Shown: positions 34,570 to 43,626 of the stretch, piece after piece
Numbering within the stretch: the first letter of the stretch is position 1
Layout of the letters: each line of letters opens with the position of its first letter
Assembly (NCBI GenBank): GCA_900169975.1
Contig: LT827126.1
Coordinates: 558,001 to 622,000, forward strand
Reading direction: 5' to 3'
Origin: Pseudoflavonifractor sp. Marseille-P3106
GTDB lineage: Bacteria > Bacillota > Clostridia > Oscillospirales > Oscillospiraceae
DNA: 64,000 nt
Position numbers and translations under genes: made by a program
Notes under the pieces: model-generated
What the model saw: the letters and a program-made list of their open reading frames with translations, nothing else
The model's database searches: none
What the model was told of the DNA's origin: nothing

Positions 34570-34897
34570 GGTCGTTTTCCTCCCAAACGGTATTGAAAAA
34601 ACAGGAGGGCGCTCCGGTATGGCAGGCGGGGCCCTCGGGGATGCAGAAATAGAGCAGAGTATCGGTATCACAGTCGGTGACGATCTTCTTCACATGGAGG
34701 AAATGCCCGGAGCTCTCCCCCTTGTTCCAGAGCTTCTTCCGGCTCCGGGACCAGAACCAGGCGGTCCTGGTCACCAGCGTCCGTTCCGCCGCCTCCCGGT
34801 TGGTGAAGCCCAACATCAGGACTTCCCTGGTATGGGCATGCTGGATAATGACGGGAATGAGCTCCGACTTTTGAAACAGGCAGTCCAGATCAAGCAT
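34562..34897 (-). CDS. hisI: Phosphoribosyl-AMP cyclohydrolase
   Basis: Third step of histidine synthesis, opening the purine ring of PR-AMP. The 111 residues show [19 protein letters not shown], and the metal-binding [11 protein letters not shown] and [12 protein letters not shown] cysteine/histidine set. GGAGGAG precedes the ATG. The end overlaps the start of hisE, so the pair is translationally coupled. Confidence 0.96.
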   Translation of the reverse strand: MLDLDCLFQKSELIPVIIQHAHTREVLMLGFTNREAAERTLVTRTAWFWSRSRKKLWNKGESSGHFLHVKKIVTDCDTDTLLYFCIPEGPACHTGAPSCFFNTVWEENDHG

Positions 34898-34909
34898 ATT
34901 CTCTCCTCC

Positions 34910-35665
34910 TCACCGCACAGGGATACCGCGCCGGACCAGATCCCGCTTGACCTGGGGCACCGTCAGCTCCCCGAAGTGGAACAGAGACGCCGCCAGGGCG
35001 GCGTCGCAGCCGGTCTCCTCAAATACCTGCGCAAAGTGTTCCAGCGCGCCGCAGCCGCCGGAGGCGATCACCGGGATGGTCACTGCATCGGTCACCGCCC
35101 GGGTGAGCGCCAGGTCGAACCCGGCCTTGGTCCCGTCCGCATCCATGGAGGTGAGGAGGATCTCTCCCGCCCCCAGGCGCTGTCCCTCCCTGGCCCACGC
35201 CACCGCGTCCAGCCCGGTGGGCGTCCGGCCCCCGGCGGTGACCACCTCCCAGATGCCGTCCCCCCGCGCCCTGGCGTCGATGGCCAGCACCACGCACTGG
35301 CTGCCGAAGCGCTCCGCCGCCCGGGAAATCAGAGTTGGATCCTTCACCGCGGCGGAGTTGACCGAGATTTTGTCCGCCCCTGCCCGGAGCAGCTGCTGAA
35401 AATCCTCCATCGTCCGGATCCCTCCCCCCACCGTGAGGGGCACAAAAACCTGGGCGGTCGCGCGCTCCACCACGCCGGCCACTGTGGCCCGGTCGTCGCT
35501 GGTGGCGGTGATGTCCAGAAAGACGATCTCGTCCGCCCCCTGGTCGGAGTAGTACTTTGCCAACGCCACAGGATCTCCCGCATCTCTGATATTGATAAAG
35601 TTAATTCCCTTTACAACCCTTCCGTCCCGGACATCCAGGCAGGGAATAATGCGTTTTGCCAGCAT
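34910..35665 (-). CDS. hisF: Imidazole glycerol phosphate synthase, cyclase subunit
   Basis: TIM-barrel subunit that joins ammonia from HisH with PRFAR to give imidazole glycerol phosphate and AICAR. The catalytic aspartates are in [14 protein letters not shown] at the N-terminus and in [12 protein letters not shown] mid-protein. The ATG at 35663-35665 is right (251 residues): the in-frame ATGs just upstream have the GGAGGG ribosome-binding site as their own codons. Fifteen bases separate it from hisA. Confidence 0.96.
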   Translation of the reverse strand: MLAKRIIPCLDVRDGRVVKGINFINIRDAGDPVALAKYYSDQGADEIVFLDITATSDDRATVAGVVERATAQVFVPLTVGGGIRTMEDFQQLLRAGADKISVNSAAVKDPTLISRAAERFGSQCVVLAIDARARGDGIWEVVTAGGRTPTGLDAVAWAREGQRLGAGEILLTSMDADGTKAGFDLALTRAVTDAVTIPVIASGGCGALEHFAQVFEETGCDAALAASLFHFGELTVPQVKRDLVRRGIPVR

Positions 35666-35679
35666 GGAGCCACCCTCCA

Positions 35680-36402
35680 TCAATTCTGCGGCCCGGCCGC
35701 CGCCAGCGCGGCGTCCAGATCCAGCGTCCCGGCGTAACAGGCCTTCCCGATGATCGCCCCGTAGAGCCCCAGCGCCCGGAGTTTTTTTACGTCCTCCAGG
35801 GTGGTCACGCCTCCCGAGGCCACGATCCTACAGGACACCGCCCCCGCCAGCCGCTCCAGCTGAGAGAAGCTGGGGCCGGACAACATCCCATCCATTGCAA
35901 TGTCTGTATAGATGATATACTTTACCCCAACTTCTTCCATTTCCCGGGCAAACTCCACCCCATCCCGGCCGGAGTCCTCCTCCCAGCCTGCAGTGCGTAC
36001 CCGCCCGTCCAGGCAGTCGATCCCAACGGCGATGCGCGCCCCGTAGCGCTCCACCGCCCGGGCAGCAAACCCCGGGTCGTTCACCGCGGCGGAACCGATG
36101 ACCATGCGGGAAACTCCCATGGCATCGGCGGCCTCCAGGTCGGCCATGGAGCGCATCCCGCCTCCCAGTTCCACCTTCAGGCCGGATCGGGCGGCCACGC
36201 CAGCCGCCAGAGCGGCATTTTTGCGCGTACCGTCCCGGGCGCCGTCCAGATCCACCATGTGGACCCACTCCACGCCCGCGGCGGCAAAGCCCGCGGCGGT
36301 ATCCTCCGGGCTGTCCGCCACCTGATGGACGGTGTCAAAGGAACCCTTTCGCAGCCGGACACACCGGCCGTCTTTTAAGTCGATCGCAGGCAGCAGGATC
36401 AT
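35680..36402 (-). CDS. hisA: Phosphoribosylformimino-5-aminoimidazole carboxamide ribotide isomerase
   Basis: TIM-barrel isomerase making PRFAR from ProFAR. The N-terminal [15 protein letters not shown] carries the catalytic Asp8, and [14 protein letters not shown] carries the second. The ATG overlaps the hisH stop as ATGA, giving 240 residues. The frame stays open upstream inside hisH but that part is not family-like. Confidence 0.96.
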   Translation of the reverse strand: MILLPAIDLKDGRCVRLRKGSFDTVHQVADSPEDTAAGFAAAGVEWVHMVDLDGARDGTRKNAALAAGVAARSGLKVELGGGMRSMADLEAADAMGVSRMVIGSAAVNDPGFAARAVERYGARIAVGIDCLDGRVRTAGWEEDSGRDGVEFAREMEEVGVKYIIYTDIAMDGMLSGPSFSQLERLAGAVSCRIVASGGVTTLEDVKKLRALGLYGAIIGKACYAGTLDLDAALAAAGPQN

Positions 36403-37007
36403 CGGCTCAACTCCCCGAAGTTTTTTAAGATTTGGAGCCCGGCCTCCCCGCTTTTCTCCGGGTGGAACTGGCAGCCATAGACGTTGCCACGGTGTACCGC
36501 GGCCACCACCGAAGCGCCGTAGTCGGTGCGGGCGGCCACGTCCTCCTCCCGGGCGGCCTTTCCGCAAAAGGAGTGGACGAAATAGACATAGGTCCCATCC
36601 TCCAGACCCCGGAAGATGGGACAGTCGTTGGAAAAAGTCAGGCTGTTCCACCCGATGTGTGGCAGCTTACGGCTCGTCTCGATCCGCTCCACCGTTCCGG
36701 GGATCAGCCCCAGTCCCACGCAGGGCCGCACTTCCTGCCCCGTCTCAAACAGGAGCTGCATCCCCAGGCAGATTCCCAAGACCGGCTTTTTCAATATCTG
36801 TAAAGCAATTTTACTATCCAGATTATTCTTTCTCAGCCGCTCTGCGGCATCGGGAAAAGCTCCCACACCTGGCAAAATAACGGCCTCCGCCCGCTCCAAC
36901 TCTCCGGCGTCGCCGGTGATGACGGTATCAAAACCCAGCCAGGACATGGCGTTGGCCACACTCTTTAAATTTCCCACGCCGTAGTCCACGATGGCGGTAT
37001 AACCCAT
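36399..37007 (-). CDS. hisH: Imidazole glycerol phosphate synthase, glutaminase subunit
   Basis: Class I glutamine amidotransferase that feeds ammonia to HisF. The nucleophile cysteine is in LGICLGMQLLFE, and the His-Glu pair in YGCQFHPEKS near the C-terminus. The 202 residues are full length. GGGGAG precedes the ATG; hisB lies 18 bases upstream. Confidence 0.96.
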   Translation of the reverse strand: MGYTAIVDYGVGNLKSVANAMSWLGFDTVITGDAGELERAEAVILPGVGAFPDAAERLRKNNLDSKIALQILKKPVLGICLGMQLLFETGQEVRPCVGLGLIPGTVERIETSRKLPHIGWNSLTFSNDCPIFRGLEDGTYVYFVHSFCGKAAREEDVAARTDYGASVVAAVHRGNVYGCQFHPEKSGEAGLQILKNFGELSR

Positions 37008-37025
37008 TTCGGTCTCCCCTTTCCG

Positions 37026-37601
37026 TTACAGAAGTCCCTTAGCGGAGGCCACACCGTCCCCTTCCACCGCAGCGGCCACCTTGAGGGCCAGACCCAGGGA
37101 CTTGAAGAGGGCCTCTGTGATGTGGTGTGCGTTTTTTCCATAGAGACAGCTCATATGTAAAGTAATTCCGCTATTCACCGCAAATGCCCTCATGAACTCC
37201 TCTGTCAGACAGGAATGATAGGCTCCCACGGCAGATTGTGGCATCTCAGCCTCATAGACCAGGAAAGGCCGGTTGGAAATGTCCAGCACCGTGCGGCAGA
37301 GGGCCTCATCCATGGGAACAAAGGCCGTGCCGAACCGGGCAATCCCCCGCTTGTCCCCCAGCGCCTCCCGCAGGGCCTGCCCCAGGCAGATTCCCACATC
37401 CTCCACAGTGTGGTGGCCGTCCACATTAAGGTCTCCGACGGCCTTCAGTTCCAAACCGAATCCGGAATAGAAGGCAAAAGCGGTGAGCATGTGGTCAAAA
37501 AAGCCGATCCCGGTGTCCACCCGGGTCTCTCCTCCGTCCAGACAGAGGGTCAGGGAAATTTGCGTCTCTTTTGTTTCCCGGGAAATTCTGGAAGTCCTCA
37601 T
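37026..37601 (-). CDS. hisB: Imidazoleglycerol-phosphate dehydratase
   Basis: Dehydrates imidazole glycerol phosphate to imidazole acetol phosphate. Metal-binding motifs DHMLTAFAFY, HHTVEDVG, AYHSCLTEEF and KNAHHITEALFKS are all present in 191 residues. It is the stand-alone dehydratase, without the phosphatase domain found in E. coli HisB, so histidinol-phosphatase must be encoded elsewhere. AAGGAGG lies 7 bases before the ATG. Confidence 0.96.
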   Translation of the reverse strand: MRTSRISRETKETQISLTLCLDGGETRVDTGIGFFDHMLTAFAFYSGFGLELKAVGDLNVDGHHTVEDVGICLGQALREALGDKRGIARFGTAFVPMDEALCRTVLDISNRPFLVYEAEMPQSAVGAYHSCLTEEFMRAFAVNSGITLHMSCLYGKNAHHITEALFKSLGLALKVAAAVEGDGVASAKGLL

Positions 37602-37629
37602 ACCCGCTCCTCCTTCTGCGCCGCGCTGC

Positions 37630-38904
37630 TCATTCAAATCGGACCCGGATGGAATTGGCGTGGGCGGTGAGCTTCTCGCTTTCCGCCAGAGCAATGATTT
37701 CGTCCTTCACCGGCTCCAGGGCCGCCCGGTCATATTGAATGACACTCATGGTCTTTAAAAAACTCACTGCCGACAGGGGTGAAAAGAACCGGGCGGTCCC
37801 AGAAGTGGGCAGCACGTGGTTGGGGCCCGCCAGATAATCGCCCAGCGGCTCGGGTGACCAGCTGCCCAGAAAGACTGCCCCGGCGTTTTTGATCCGAGGC
37901 AACAGCTCCCTCGGATTTTTTGTCACAAGTTCCAGGTGCTCGGGGGCGATCTCATTGACAAGTGTTATTGCTTGCTCTATGTTGTTGCAGGCCACGGCGC
38001 AGCCGAAGTCCCGGATAGACGCCTCCATGATCTCGGAGCGCTCCAGATATCCGGTCTGCCGGATGATCTCCCCATCCACCGCCCGGGCCAGGTCTGCGCT
38101 GGTGGTAAGCAGCACCGCCGAAGCCAGCTTGTCGTGCTCGGCCTGGCTCAGGAGGCCGGCCGCCACAAACTTGGGATCGGCCGTCTCGTCCGCCACCACC
38201 AGCACTTCGGAAGGCCCCGCCACCATATCGATGTCCACGCATCCATAGACCTGCCGCTTGGCCGAGGCCACGTAGGCGTTGCCTGGGCCCACCAGCTTGT
38301 CCACCCGTGGAATGAACCCGGCCCCGTAGGCCAGCGCCGCCACCGCCTGAGCCCCGCCCACGGCGATGACCCTGTCCCCCCCGGCGATCCGGGCGGCGGC
38401 AAAAACCGCCGCATTCAGATTTTCCGTGGGGGGCGTGACCATAACGACCTCCCGGACCCCGGCCACCTTGGCGGGGACGGCATTCATGAGGACGGAGGAA
38501 GGATAGGCCGCCGTCCCACCCGGGACGTAGATGCCAACCCGGTCCAGCCCTCTCACCACCCGGCCCACCAAGCCGCCGTCCGGAGAGGGCCAGGTCTCGC
38601 TCACCGAGAGCAGCTGCCGGTTATAGTCCCGGATATTGGCCGCCGCATGCTCCAGCGCCGCGATCAGCGGCTGCGGGCAGGCGGCATAGGCCGCCTCCAG
38701 TTCCTCTGAGCCGATTTCCCGGGGTTCGGCCCGGTCAAAGCGTATGGAGTACTCCTTTACAGCCGAAAAGCCATTTTCCTTTACATCTTTTAAGATGGCG
38801 GAGACTGCGGCGTCGATGGCGGTATTGGCGCTGGCTGCTCTGGCCCGCATGGCCCCGATCACCTTCCGCTCCTCTGTCCCGTTGGCCAAAACAATATTCA
38901 GCAT
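37630..38904 (-). CDS. hisD: Histidinol dehydrogenase
   Basis: Zinc enzyme carrying out the last two oxidations from histidinol to histidine. GPGNAYVASAKRQVYG, DMVAGPSEVLVVAD and AEHDKLASAVLLTT are the family signatures, the last with zinc ligands. The ATG at 38902-38904 overlaps the hisZG stop by 7 bases and gives 424 residues; the longer frame to 39264 is a shadow of hisZG. Confidence 0.96.
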   Translation of the reverse strand: MLNIVLANGTEERKVIGAMRARAASANTAIDAAVSAILKDVKENGFSAVKEYSIRFDRAEPREIGSEELEAAYAACPQPLIAALEHAAANIRDYNRQLLSVSETWPSPDGGLVGRVVRGLDRVGIYVPGGTAAYPSSVLMNAVPAKVAGVREVVMVTPPTENLNAAVFAAARIAGGDRVIAVGGAQAVAALAYGAGFIPRVDKLVGPGNAYVASAKRQVYGCVDIDMVAGPSEVLVVADETADPKFVAAGLLSQAEHDKLASAVLLTTSADLARAVDGEIIRQTGYLERSEIMEASIRDFGCAVACNNIEQAITLVNEIAPEHLELVTKNPRELLPRIKNAGAVFLGSWSPEPLGDYLAGPNHVLPTSGTARFFSPLSAVSFLKTMSVIQYDRAALEPVKDEIIALAESEKLTAHANSIRVRFE

Positions 38905-40514
38905 GGCGTTTCCCGCTCCAGTCCGGACTGGCACTTGGCGATCAAGTCCAAAATTTCTTGTTTCTTCAGCTTCATGGCCGCTGTGTTGACGATCAGCCGG
39001 GCGGACACGTCGGCCACATCCTCGATGGGCACCAGTCCGTTCTCCCGCAGGGTCGCCCCGGTCTCCACGATGTCCACGATGGCGTCGGCCAGACCCAGGA
39101 TGGGGGCCAGCTCCACCGAGCCCTCGATCTTGATGATCTCCACATCCATGCCCTTCTCCGCAAAGAAGCGCTTGGCCACGTTGGGGTACTTGGTGGCCAC
39201 CCGGCGGGTGCGGTAGGTGCCGTAAAAGTCCGTCCCCTCCTTCACCGCCAGGGCGAACCGGCACTTCCCAAAGCCCAGATCCAGCACCTCGTAAAAGGGG
39301 CTGCCGCTCTGCTCCAGGATGGTGTCCTTTCCCACCACGCCCAGGTCGCAGACCCCGTGCTCCACATAGGTGATAACGTCGGGGGCCTTGGCCAGCACCA
39401 CATCCAGAGGATAGTCGGGCAAAGGGTGCACCAGCCGTCTCCCAGGGTGCCGCACCGGCTCACAGTCCAGTCCTGCCCGCTCCAGCAGCTCCACCGTCTG
39501 ATCCTGAAGCCGCCCTTTGGTGAGCGCCAGACGCAGCCTGCCGGTTCCATCCTGTATAGTAGAACCGCTTGTCACTAAATCCACATCCACGGCAAACCCC
39601 ACCGCGGGGGCTGGGCGGCCAAAGGCCCCCAGCAGGTTGTCGTATCGCCCTCCGGAGAGGACAGGTGCGCCTACCTCCTGGGCATAGCCACGAAACACCA
39701 GGCCGGTGTAGTAATCGATCTGGTGCACCAGACCCAGGTCAAAGCGGACGAATTCCCCGTCCCCTGCCGCCGCCAGAGCCGCTGAGAGCTCCCGGAGATA
39801 TTGCAGCTCCGGCTGGGAGCCGATCAGGGCCTCTGCCTCGTCCAGCACCTCTGTCCCTCCAAAGAGACGTGAGAGCCGGGACAAAAGGGCATAGGCCGGT
39901 TTTTCCCGATGAGGCCGCAGGAAGTCGTCCAGCGCCGCGAAATGCTTCCCCTCAATGAGGGCGCGCATCTCTTCCACCTGGGGCTCACTCATCCCCATCT
40001 GGTCGGCCAAAACCCGGAAGAGACCGGCATGGCCCAACTCGATATGAAAGCCCTGGGGACACACTGTTTTCAGCGCCTCCACCGCCAGGGTGACCGCCTC
40101 CACATCCGCCTCCAGTCCTCCTGCGCCCAGCAGCTCGATGCCGCACTGGGGGATCTCGCTGCTGCCCCCCCGGTGGGCGGCCCCCGAGCGGAACACCGTC
40201 TCATTGTAATAGAGCCTCTGGGGCAGCGGCACCGTTTTCAGCTTGGTGGCCGCCACCCGGGCAATGGGGGTGGTGCAGTCCGGCCGCATGACCATCAGCT
40301 TCCCGGAGCGATCCACGATCTTCAGCATGTACTCCTGAGGAATGGGGTTGCCCGACTGGAGAAACAGGTCGTAGTACTCCACCTCCGGCGTCCGGATCTC
40401 CTCATAGCCCCTGCCCCGAAAAAGTTCCGTCAGTTTATTCTGCGCGGCGCAGAAATCCTGGCACTCCGAAAACAGGCGGTCCCTCGTCCCCTCCGGCGTC
40501 GCGATCACACTCAT
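38898..40514 (-). CDS. HisZ-HisG fusion: ATP phosphoribosyltransferase with built-in regulatory subunit
   Basis: First enzyme of histidine synthesis. Residues 1 to about 314 are HisZ, a histidyl-tRNA-synthetase-like regulatory subunit without aminoacylation activity (TPEGTRDRLF, RPDCTTPIARV, SGGRYDNLL). A short Ser/Thr/Gly linker (about 315-325) leads straight into a short-form HisG catalytic domain (RLRLALTKGRLQ to the end) with the PRPP-binding VETGATLRENGL. Normally these are two genes whose products form a hetero-octamer. No stop or frameshift separates them. The ATG at 40512-40514 has GAGGGGG upstream. It is first in the his operon. Confidence 0.93.
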   Translation of the reverse strand: MSVIATPEGTRDRLFSECQDFCAAQNKLTELFRGRGYEEIRTPEVEYYDLFLQSGNPIPQEYMLKIVDRSGKLMVMRPDCTTPIARVAATKLKTVPLPQRLYYNETVFRSGAAHRGGSSEIPQCGIELLGAGGLEADVEAVTLAVEALKTVCPQGFHIELGHAGLFRVLADQMGMSEPQVEEMRALIEGKHFAALDDFLRPHREKPAYALLSRLSRLFGGTEVLDEAEALIGSQPELQYLRELSAALAAAGDGEFVRFDLGLVHQIDYYTGLVFRGYAQEVGAPVLSGGRYDNLLGAFGRPAPAVGFAVDVDLVTSGSTIQDGTGRLRLALTKGRLQDQTVELLERAGLDCEPVRHPGRRLVHPLPDYPLDVVLAKAPDVITYVEHGVCDLGVVGKDTILEQSGSPFYEVLDLGFGKCRFALAVKEGTDFYGTYRTRRVATKYPNVAKRFFAEKGMDVEIIKIEGSVELAPILGLADAIVDIVETGATLRENGLVPIEDVADVSARLIVNTAAMKLKKQEILDLIAKCQSGLERETPC

Positions 40515-40551
40515 ACCGCCAATCCCCCTCACTTTTACGCTTTACCACGCT

Positions 40552-40580
40552 AATATACTACACTATCAGTCTTCTGTCAA
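40552..40580 (-). promoter_or_regulatory. Promoter of the histidine operon
   Basis: TTGACA, 17 bases, TATATT on the minus strand. Transcription would start near 40545, leaving about 30 bases of leader. No T-box or histidine-codon leader fits in that space. Confidence 0.85.
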
Positions 40581-40620
40581 GAGAAAACCGAAAAACAGCC
40601 GGCCGTCGGACGGAGAGGAC

Positions 40621-40657
40621 AAAAAAATCCCTGCGGCAGAGGTACCTGCCACAGGGA
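40621..40657 (-). terminator. Terminator after the cysteine-desulfurase-like gene
   Basis: Stem TCCCTG-GGCAG / CTGCC-CAGGGA with one mismatch and a 6-base loop, followed by seven T on the minus strand. It insulates the his promoter downstream. Confidence 0.93.
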
Positions 40658-40681
40658 AACATGGTTGCGGTGCACCCCCCG

Positions 40682-41809
40682 CTAAGCGGTGATGTTCCGG
40701 ATTTCGGATGCAAAGCGTCTGATCTCCAGCGGCGTGTTGAAGTCGGAGAAGCTGGCCCGGACCGTCCCCTTTTCCAGGGTCCCGGCACTCCGATGGGCAT
40801 AGGGGGCGCAGTGGAGCCCTGCCCGCACCGCGATCCCCTTCTCTCCCAGGGCCTCACCCACAGTCTCACAGTCCTTCCCCTCCACAGAAAAAGAGAGCAC
40901 GCCCGCCTGCCGCTCCGGCCGGGGAGAGTCATAGACCTTTACTCCGGGCAAAGCGGAGAGTTCGGAGGCCGCCTGGATCATCAGATCCCGCTCCCGGCGG
41001 AGGATGGCATCCTCTCCCCGCTGAGAAACATACCGGATCCCGGCCAGAAGCCCGGCGATCCCGGGAACGTTGTGAGTCCCGGCCTCCAAACGGTCAGGCA
41101 GAAAGTCCGGCATCTCCTGACGGGCAGAGAGGCTCCCCGTCCCGCCCTCCAGGAGCGTTTTGATCGGAGTTCCATCTCCGCAGAGCAGCAGCCCGGTCCC
41201 CTGGGGGCCGTACAGCCCCTTGTGCCCCGGCATGGCGATAAAAGCGCAGCCCAGTTCCGCCAGGTGGACGGGCAGACAGCCCGCGGACTGGGAGGCATCC
41301 AGAAGGAAGGGCACGCCCCTCTTCCGGCACAGCTCCGCCACCTCGCCCACCGGCAGAATATAGCCAAACACATTGGAGACGTGGGTACAGACAACGCACG
41401 CCGTCTCCGGGGTGATCAGCCGGTCGAACTCCGCCATCAGCGCCTCCGGCTGAAACAGCGGAGCCCTGGCCACCTGGATGTTGCAACCCAACACCGTCAG
41501 CGGACGGGTGACCGCGTTGTGCTCATAGCCCGAGACCACCACCGTGTCCCCCGGCCGCACCAGAGATTTGATGGCCAGGTTGAGGGCATGGGTGGCGTTC
41601 ATGGTAAAGATGACATTTTCCGGATCCGACACATGAAACAGCTCCGCCGCCGCCTGTCGGCAGGCAAAGGCGGTGTCTGCCGACAGCATGGCCGGCTTGT
41701 GTCCTCCCCGGCCGAGGCTGGCACAGTGTTTGAGTGCGGAGACCATTGCCCGGGCTACGGCGGGCGGTTTTTGCAGCGTGGTGGCTGCACTGTCCAGATA
41801 AATCATCAA
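40682..41809 (-). CDS. Class V aminotransferase-fold enzyme, cysteine desulfurase family
   Basis: A 375-residue PLP enzyme. YLDSAATT at the N-terminus, SQSAGCLPV, the PLP lysine Lys197 in PGHKGLYGPQG, and an active-site cysteine Cys334 in GLHCAPYAHR place it with cysteine desulfurases/selenocysteine lyases that free sulfur or selenium from cysteine or selenocysteine. No iscU or suf gene is adjacent. Its partner is the DUF3343 gene immediately upstream, which overlaps it by four bases; this pairing is seen around selenium and sulfur trafficking genes, so a sulfur/selenium donor role is likely but not proven. Confidence 0.85.
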   Translation of the reverse strand: MMIYLDSAATTLQKPPAVARAMVSALKHCASLGRGGHKPAMLSADTAFACRQAAAELFHVSDPENVIFTMNATHALNLAIKSLVRPGDTVVVSGYEHNAVTRPLTVLGCNIQVARAPLFQPEALMAEFDRLITPETACVVCTHVSNVFGYILPVGEVAELCRKRGVPFLLDASQSAGCLPVHLAELGCAFIAMPGHKGLYGPQGTGLLLCGDGTPIKTLLEGGTGSLSARQEMPDFLPDRLEAGTHNVPGIAGLLAGIRYVSQRGEDAILRRERDLMIQAASELSALPGVKVYDSPRPERQAGVLSFSVEGKDCETVGEALGEKGIAVRAGLHCAPYAHRSAGTLEKGTVRASFSDFNTPLEIRRFASEIRNITA

Positions 41810-42060
41810 AGCAGCACCTCCTTATAGCTTCCGTCGCTGGCCATAATGAACACCCGCTTGGGCGACAGACCCGCTTTGGCCAGGACTAGCAGCGCAGGAG
41901 CCAGATTCCGCTCCGAGACCTTGACCGAGTGGCTGCAGCCCTCGCTGTCGATCACCTTTGGGGACCGCAGGATATGAGCCGTGATTCCGGCGCGTTCCAG
42001 CGCGGTCTGCGTCCGCTGGGCATAGGTCAGGGAGCGGCAGACAATAAGATAATAGACCAT
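41806..42060 (-). CDS. DUF3343 protein, putative sulfur/selenium carrier
   Basis: An 84-residue protein of the DUF3343 group, regarded as Se/S carrier-like. It begins with the strand YYLIVCRSLTYAQRTQTAL and has a lone central cysteine in SEGCSHSVKV, where relatives usually have a Cys-Gly. It is translationally coupled to the desulfurase-like enzyme (4-base overlap). That suggests it accepts the sulfur or selenium released by its partner; the transfer is inferred. Confidence 0.8.
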   Translation of the reverse strand: MVYYLIVCRSLTYAQRTQTALERAGITAHILRSPKVIDSEGCSHSVKVSERNLAPALLVLAKAGLSPKRVFIMASDGSYKEVLL

Positions 42061-42094
42061 TCAATGACCATTCCTTTCCAGGTCGTGGGAAAAA

Positions 42095-42114
42095 GAGGAG
42101 CGCCGGCGCTCCTC
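42095..42114. repeat. 20-bp perfect palindrome upstream of the DUF3343 gene
   Basis: GAGGAGCGCC and its exact complement lie back to back, 35 bases upstream of the DUF3343 start. It could be an operator for a dimeric regulator or a snapback hairpin. It is part of the 150-base gap after ispF, which also holds the terminator at 42152-42196 and a small GCCTCTC-type repeat between them. Confidence 0.45.
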
Positions 42115-42151
42115 CCTGCCCTGAGAGAAATGGCCTCTCGCCAAAAGAGGC

Positions 42152-42196
42152 AAAAACGCTCCTCTCAGCGCATTCTATGCGCGAGAGGAGCGTTTT
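42152..42196 (-). terminator. Terminator after ispF
   Basis: AAAACGCTCCTCTC pairs with its complement around an inner GCGCA/TGCGC stem, ending in TTTTTG on the minus strand, 16 bases after the ispF stop. Confidence 0.9.
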
Positions 42197-42211
42197 GGAA
42201 CGTCCCGCTTC

Positions 42212-42694
42212 TTACCGGTCGTCTGCCTCAAGGATCAGCGCCATCGCATGGGCCGCCATCCCTTCACCGCTGCCGGTGAATCCCAGCTTTTCCTCGGTGG
42301 TGGCCTTTACGCTGATCCGATCCGGGGCGACCCCCAGCCGTACAGCCAGGTTTTCCCGCATCCTATCCAGATAGGGCGCCAGCTTGGGCCGCTGAGCCAG
42401 GACGGTGGCGTCCACATTTCCCACTCGGAAACCCCGAGCCCTCAGCTGCCGCATCACTTCCTCCAGCAGCTTCAGACTGTCCGCACCGGCAAAGGCCGGG
42501 TCACTGTCCGGGAAAAAGTGTCCGATGTCTCCCAGGGCACAGGCCCCCAGCAGAGCGTCCATCACCGCGTGGGTGAGCACGTCGGCGTCAGAGTGGCCCA
42601 GCAGGCCTTTTTCAAAGGGGATCTCCACCCCGCCCAGGAGCAGCTTCCGCCCCTCGGTCAGGCGGTGGACATCATAACCGTGTCCGATCCTCAC
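42212..42694 (-). CDS. ispF: 2-C-methyl-D-erythritol 2,4-cyclodiphosphate synthase
   Basis: Zinc enzyme of the MEP pathway forming the cyclic diphosphate. GHGYDVHRL near the N-terminus, [18 protein letters not shown] and the C-terminal [19 protein letters not shown] are complete in 160 residues. The GTG start overlaps the ispD stop as GTGA. The pathway runs on through ispG and ispH elsewhere in this window. Confidence 0.97.
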   Translation of the reverse strand: MRIGHGYDVHRLTEGRKLLLGGVEIPFEKGLLGHSDADVLTHAVMDALLGACALGDIGHFFPDSDPAFAGADSLKLLEEVMRQLRARGFRVGNVDATVLAQRPKLAPYLDRMRENLAVRLGVAPDRISVKATTEEKLGFTGSGEGMAAHAMALILEADDR

Positions 42695-43419
42695 AGCGCT
42701 CCCCTCCTCTCCAAAATGGACTCGGCTACCGCCAGATCCTCCGGGGTGGTCAGCTTGATATTCTCATAGGAGCCGGCCGTCAACCGCACCGACATTCCAA
42801 GCCGCTCCACGGCAGAGCAGTCGTCGGTGAGCTCCGCCCCCTCGGCCAGTGCCTTCTCCAGCGCACCCAGAAGGAGCCCGTGCTCAAACACCTGGGGGGT
42901 CTGCACCGCGTAGAGCTCCGACCGGTCGGGCGTACTTTCCACCACACCGTTCACCGCCCGCTTGATGGTGTCCTTCACAGGGACGGCCGGGGCCGCCGCG
43001 CCGTACTGTTCCGCCGTTTTCAGCACCTTCTCCAGAAGATCCCGGGTAATCAGGGGACGGGCCGCATCGTGAACGGCGATGAGCTCCGCCGCAGGATCTG
43101 CCTCCCGGACGCCTGCCAGTACCGACTCTGTCCGGCTCTCTCCTCCCACCACCACTTTATGTACCTTGACAAGACCCGCGTCCCTGCACAGCTGGCCCAC
43201 AGGGACGATCAGATCCTCCCGGGTAACCACCACGATTTCAGTGATCCCGGCACACTGCTCCAACGCCCACAGCGTACGGAGCAGGACAGGTACATCCCCC
43301 AGGGGGAGCATCAGCTTATCTTCGCCCATCCGGGTGGAGCGGCCTGCCGCCGGTACCACAGCCGTGCACCGCGTAACGGGCGGGCCGGCTCTTCGAAAGA
43401 CTTTTTGCAGAAGTCCCAC
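42691..43419 (-). CDS. ispD: 2-C-methyl-D-erythritol 4-phosphate cytidylyltransferase
   Basis: Makes CDP-ME from MEP and CTP. Nucleotide-binding [15 protein letters not shown] lies near residue 21, and VHDAARPLI mid-protein. The GTG at 43417-43419 with GAGGAG upstream gives 242 residues. It has no promoter of its own that I can see and lies 207 bases behind carD. Confidence 0.95.
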   Translation of the reverse strand: MGLLQKVFRRAGPPVTRCTAVVPAAGRSTRMGEDKLMLPLGDVPVLLRTLWALEQCAGITEIVVVTREDLIVPVGQLCRDAGLVKVHKVVVGGESRTESVLAGVREADPAAELIAVHDAARPLITRDLLEKVLKTAEQYGAAAPAVPVKDTIKRAVNGVVESTPDRSELYAVQTPQVFEHGLLLGALEKALAEGAELTDDCSAVERLGMSVRLTAGSYENIKLTTPEDLAVAESILERRGAL

Positions 43420-43626
43420 AATTTTCTCCTCTTTTCCGTCCGATTTGGGATAAAAAAGGAACCGAAAAACACCTCCTGCCTGAGAAACACCGGCAGGGGC
43501 GTCCGCAGTCTGCCCGCAGGCGAACGCGGTCTTGCCTCAATGCGTTTCTGAAACAGAGGGCTTGACGGTTCCTCTCTTATTTGAAATCCGTTCGCTGCCG
43601 CACCAGCCGGACAGCCCCGGACCATT
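43420..43626. other. 207-base untranslated stretch between carD and ispD
   Basis: No supported gene. Read on the minus strand it holds several short stems, such as CCTGCC/GGCAGG about 43480-43505 and a GCG-rich fold at 43505-43535, but no terminator with a T run. An open frame crossing into ispD (43311-43625) has no family character. It may be a structured leader for ispDF or simply a long untranslated spacer. Confidence 0.35.

Noticed and set aside
43311-43625. Minus-strand frame between carD and ispD that reads into ispD
   Set aside because: Overlaps the ispD nucleotide-binding region in another frame and has no family character.
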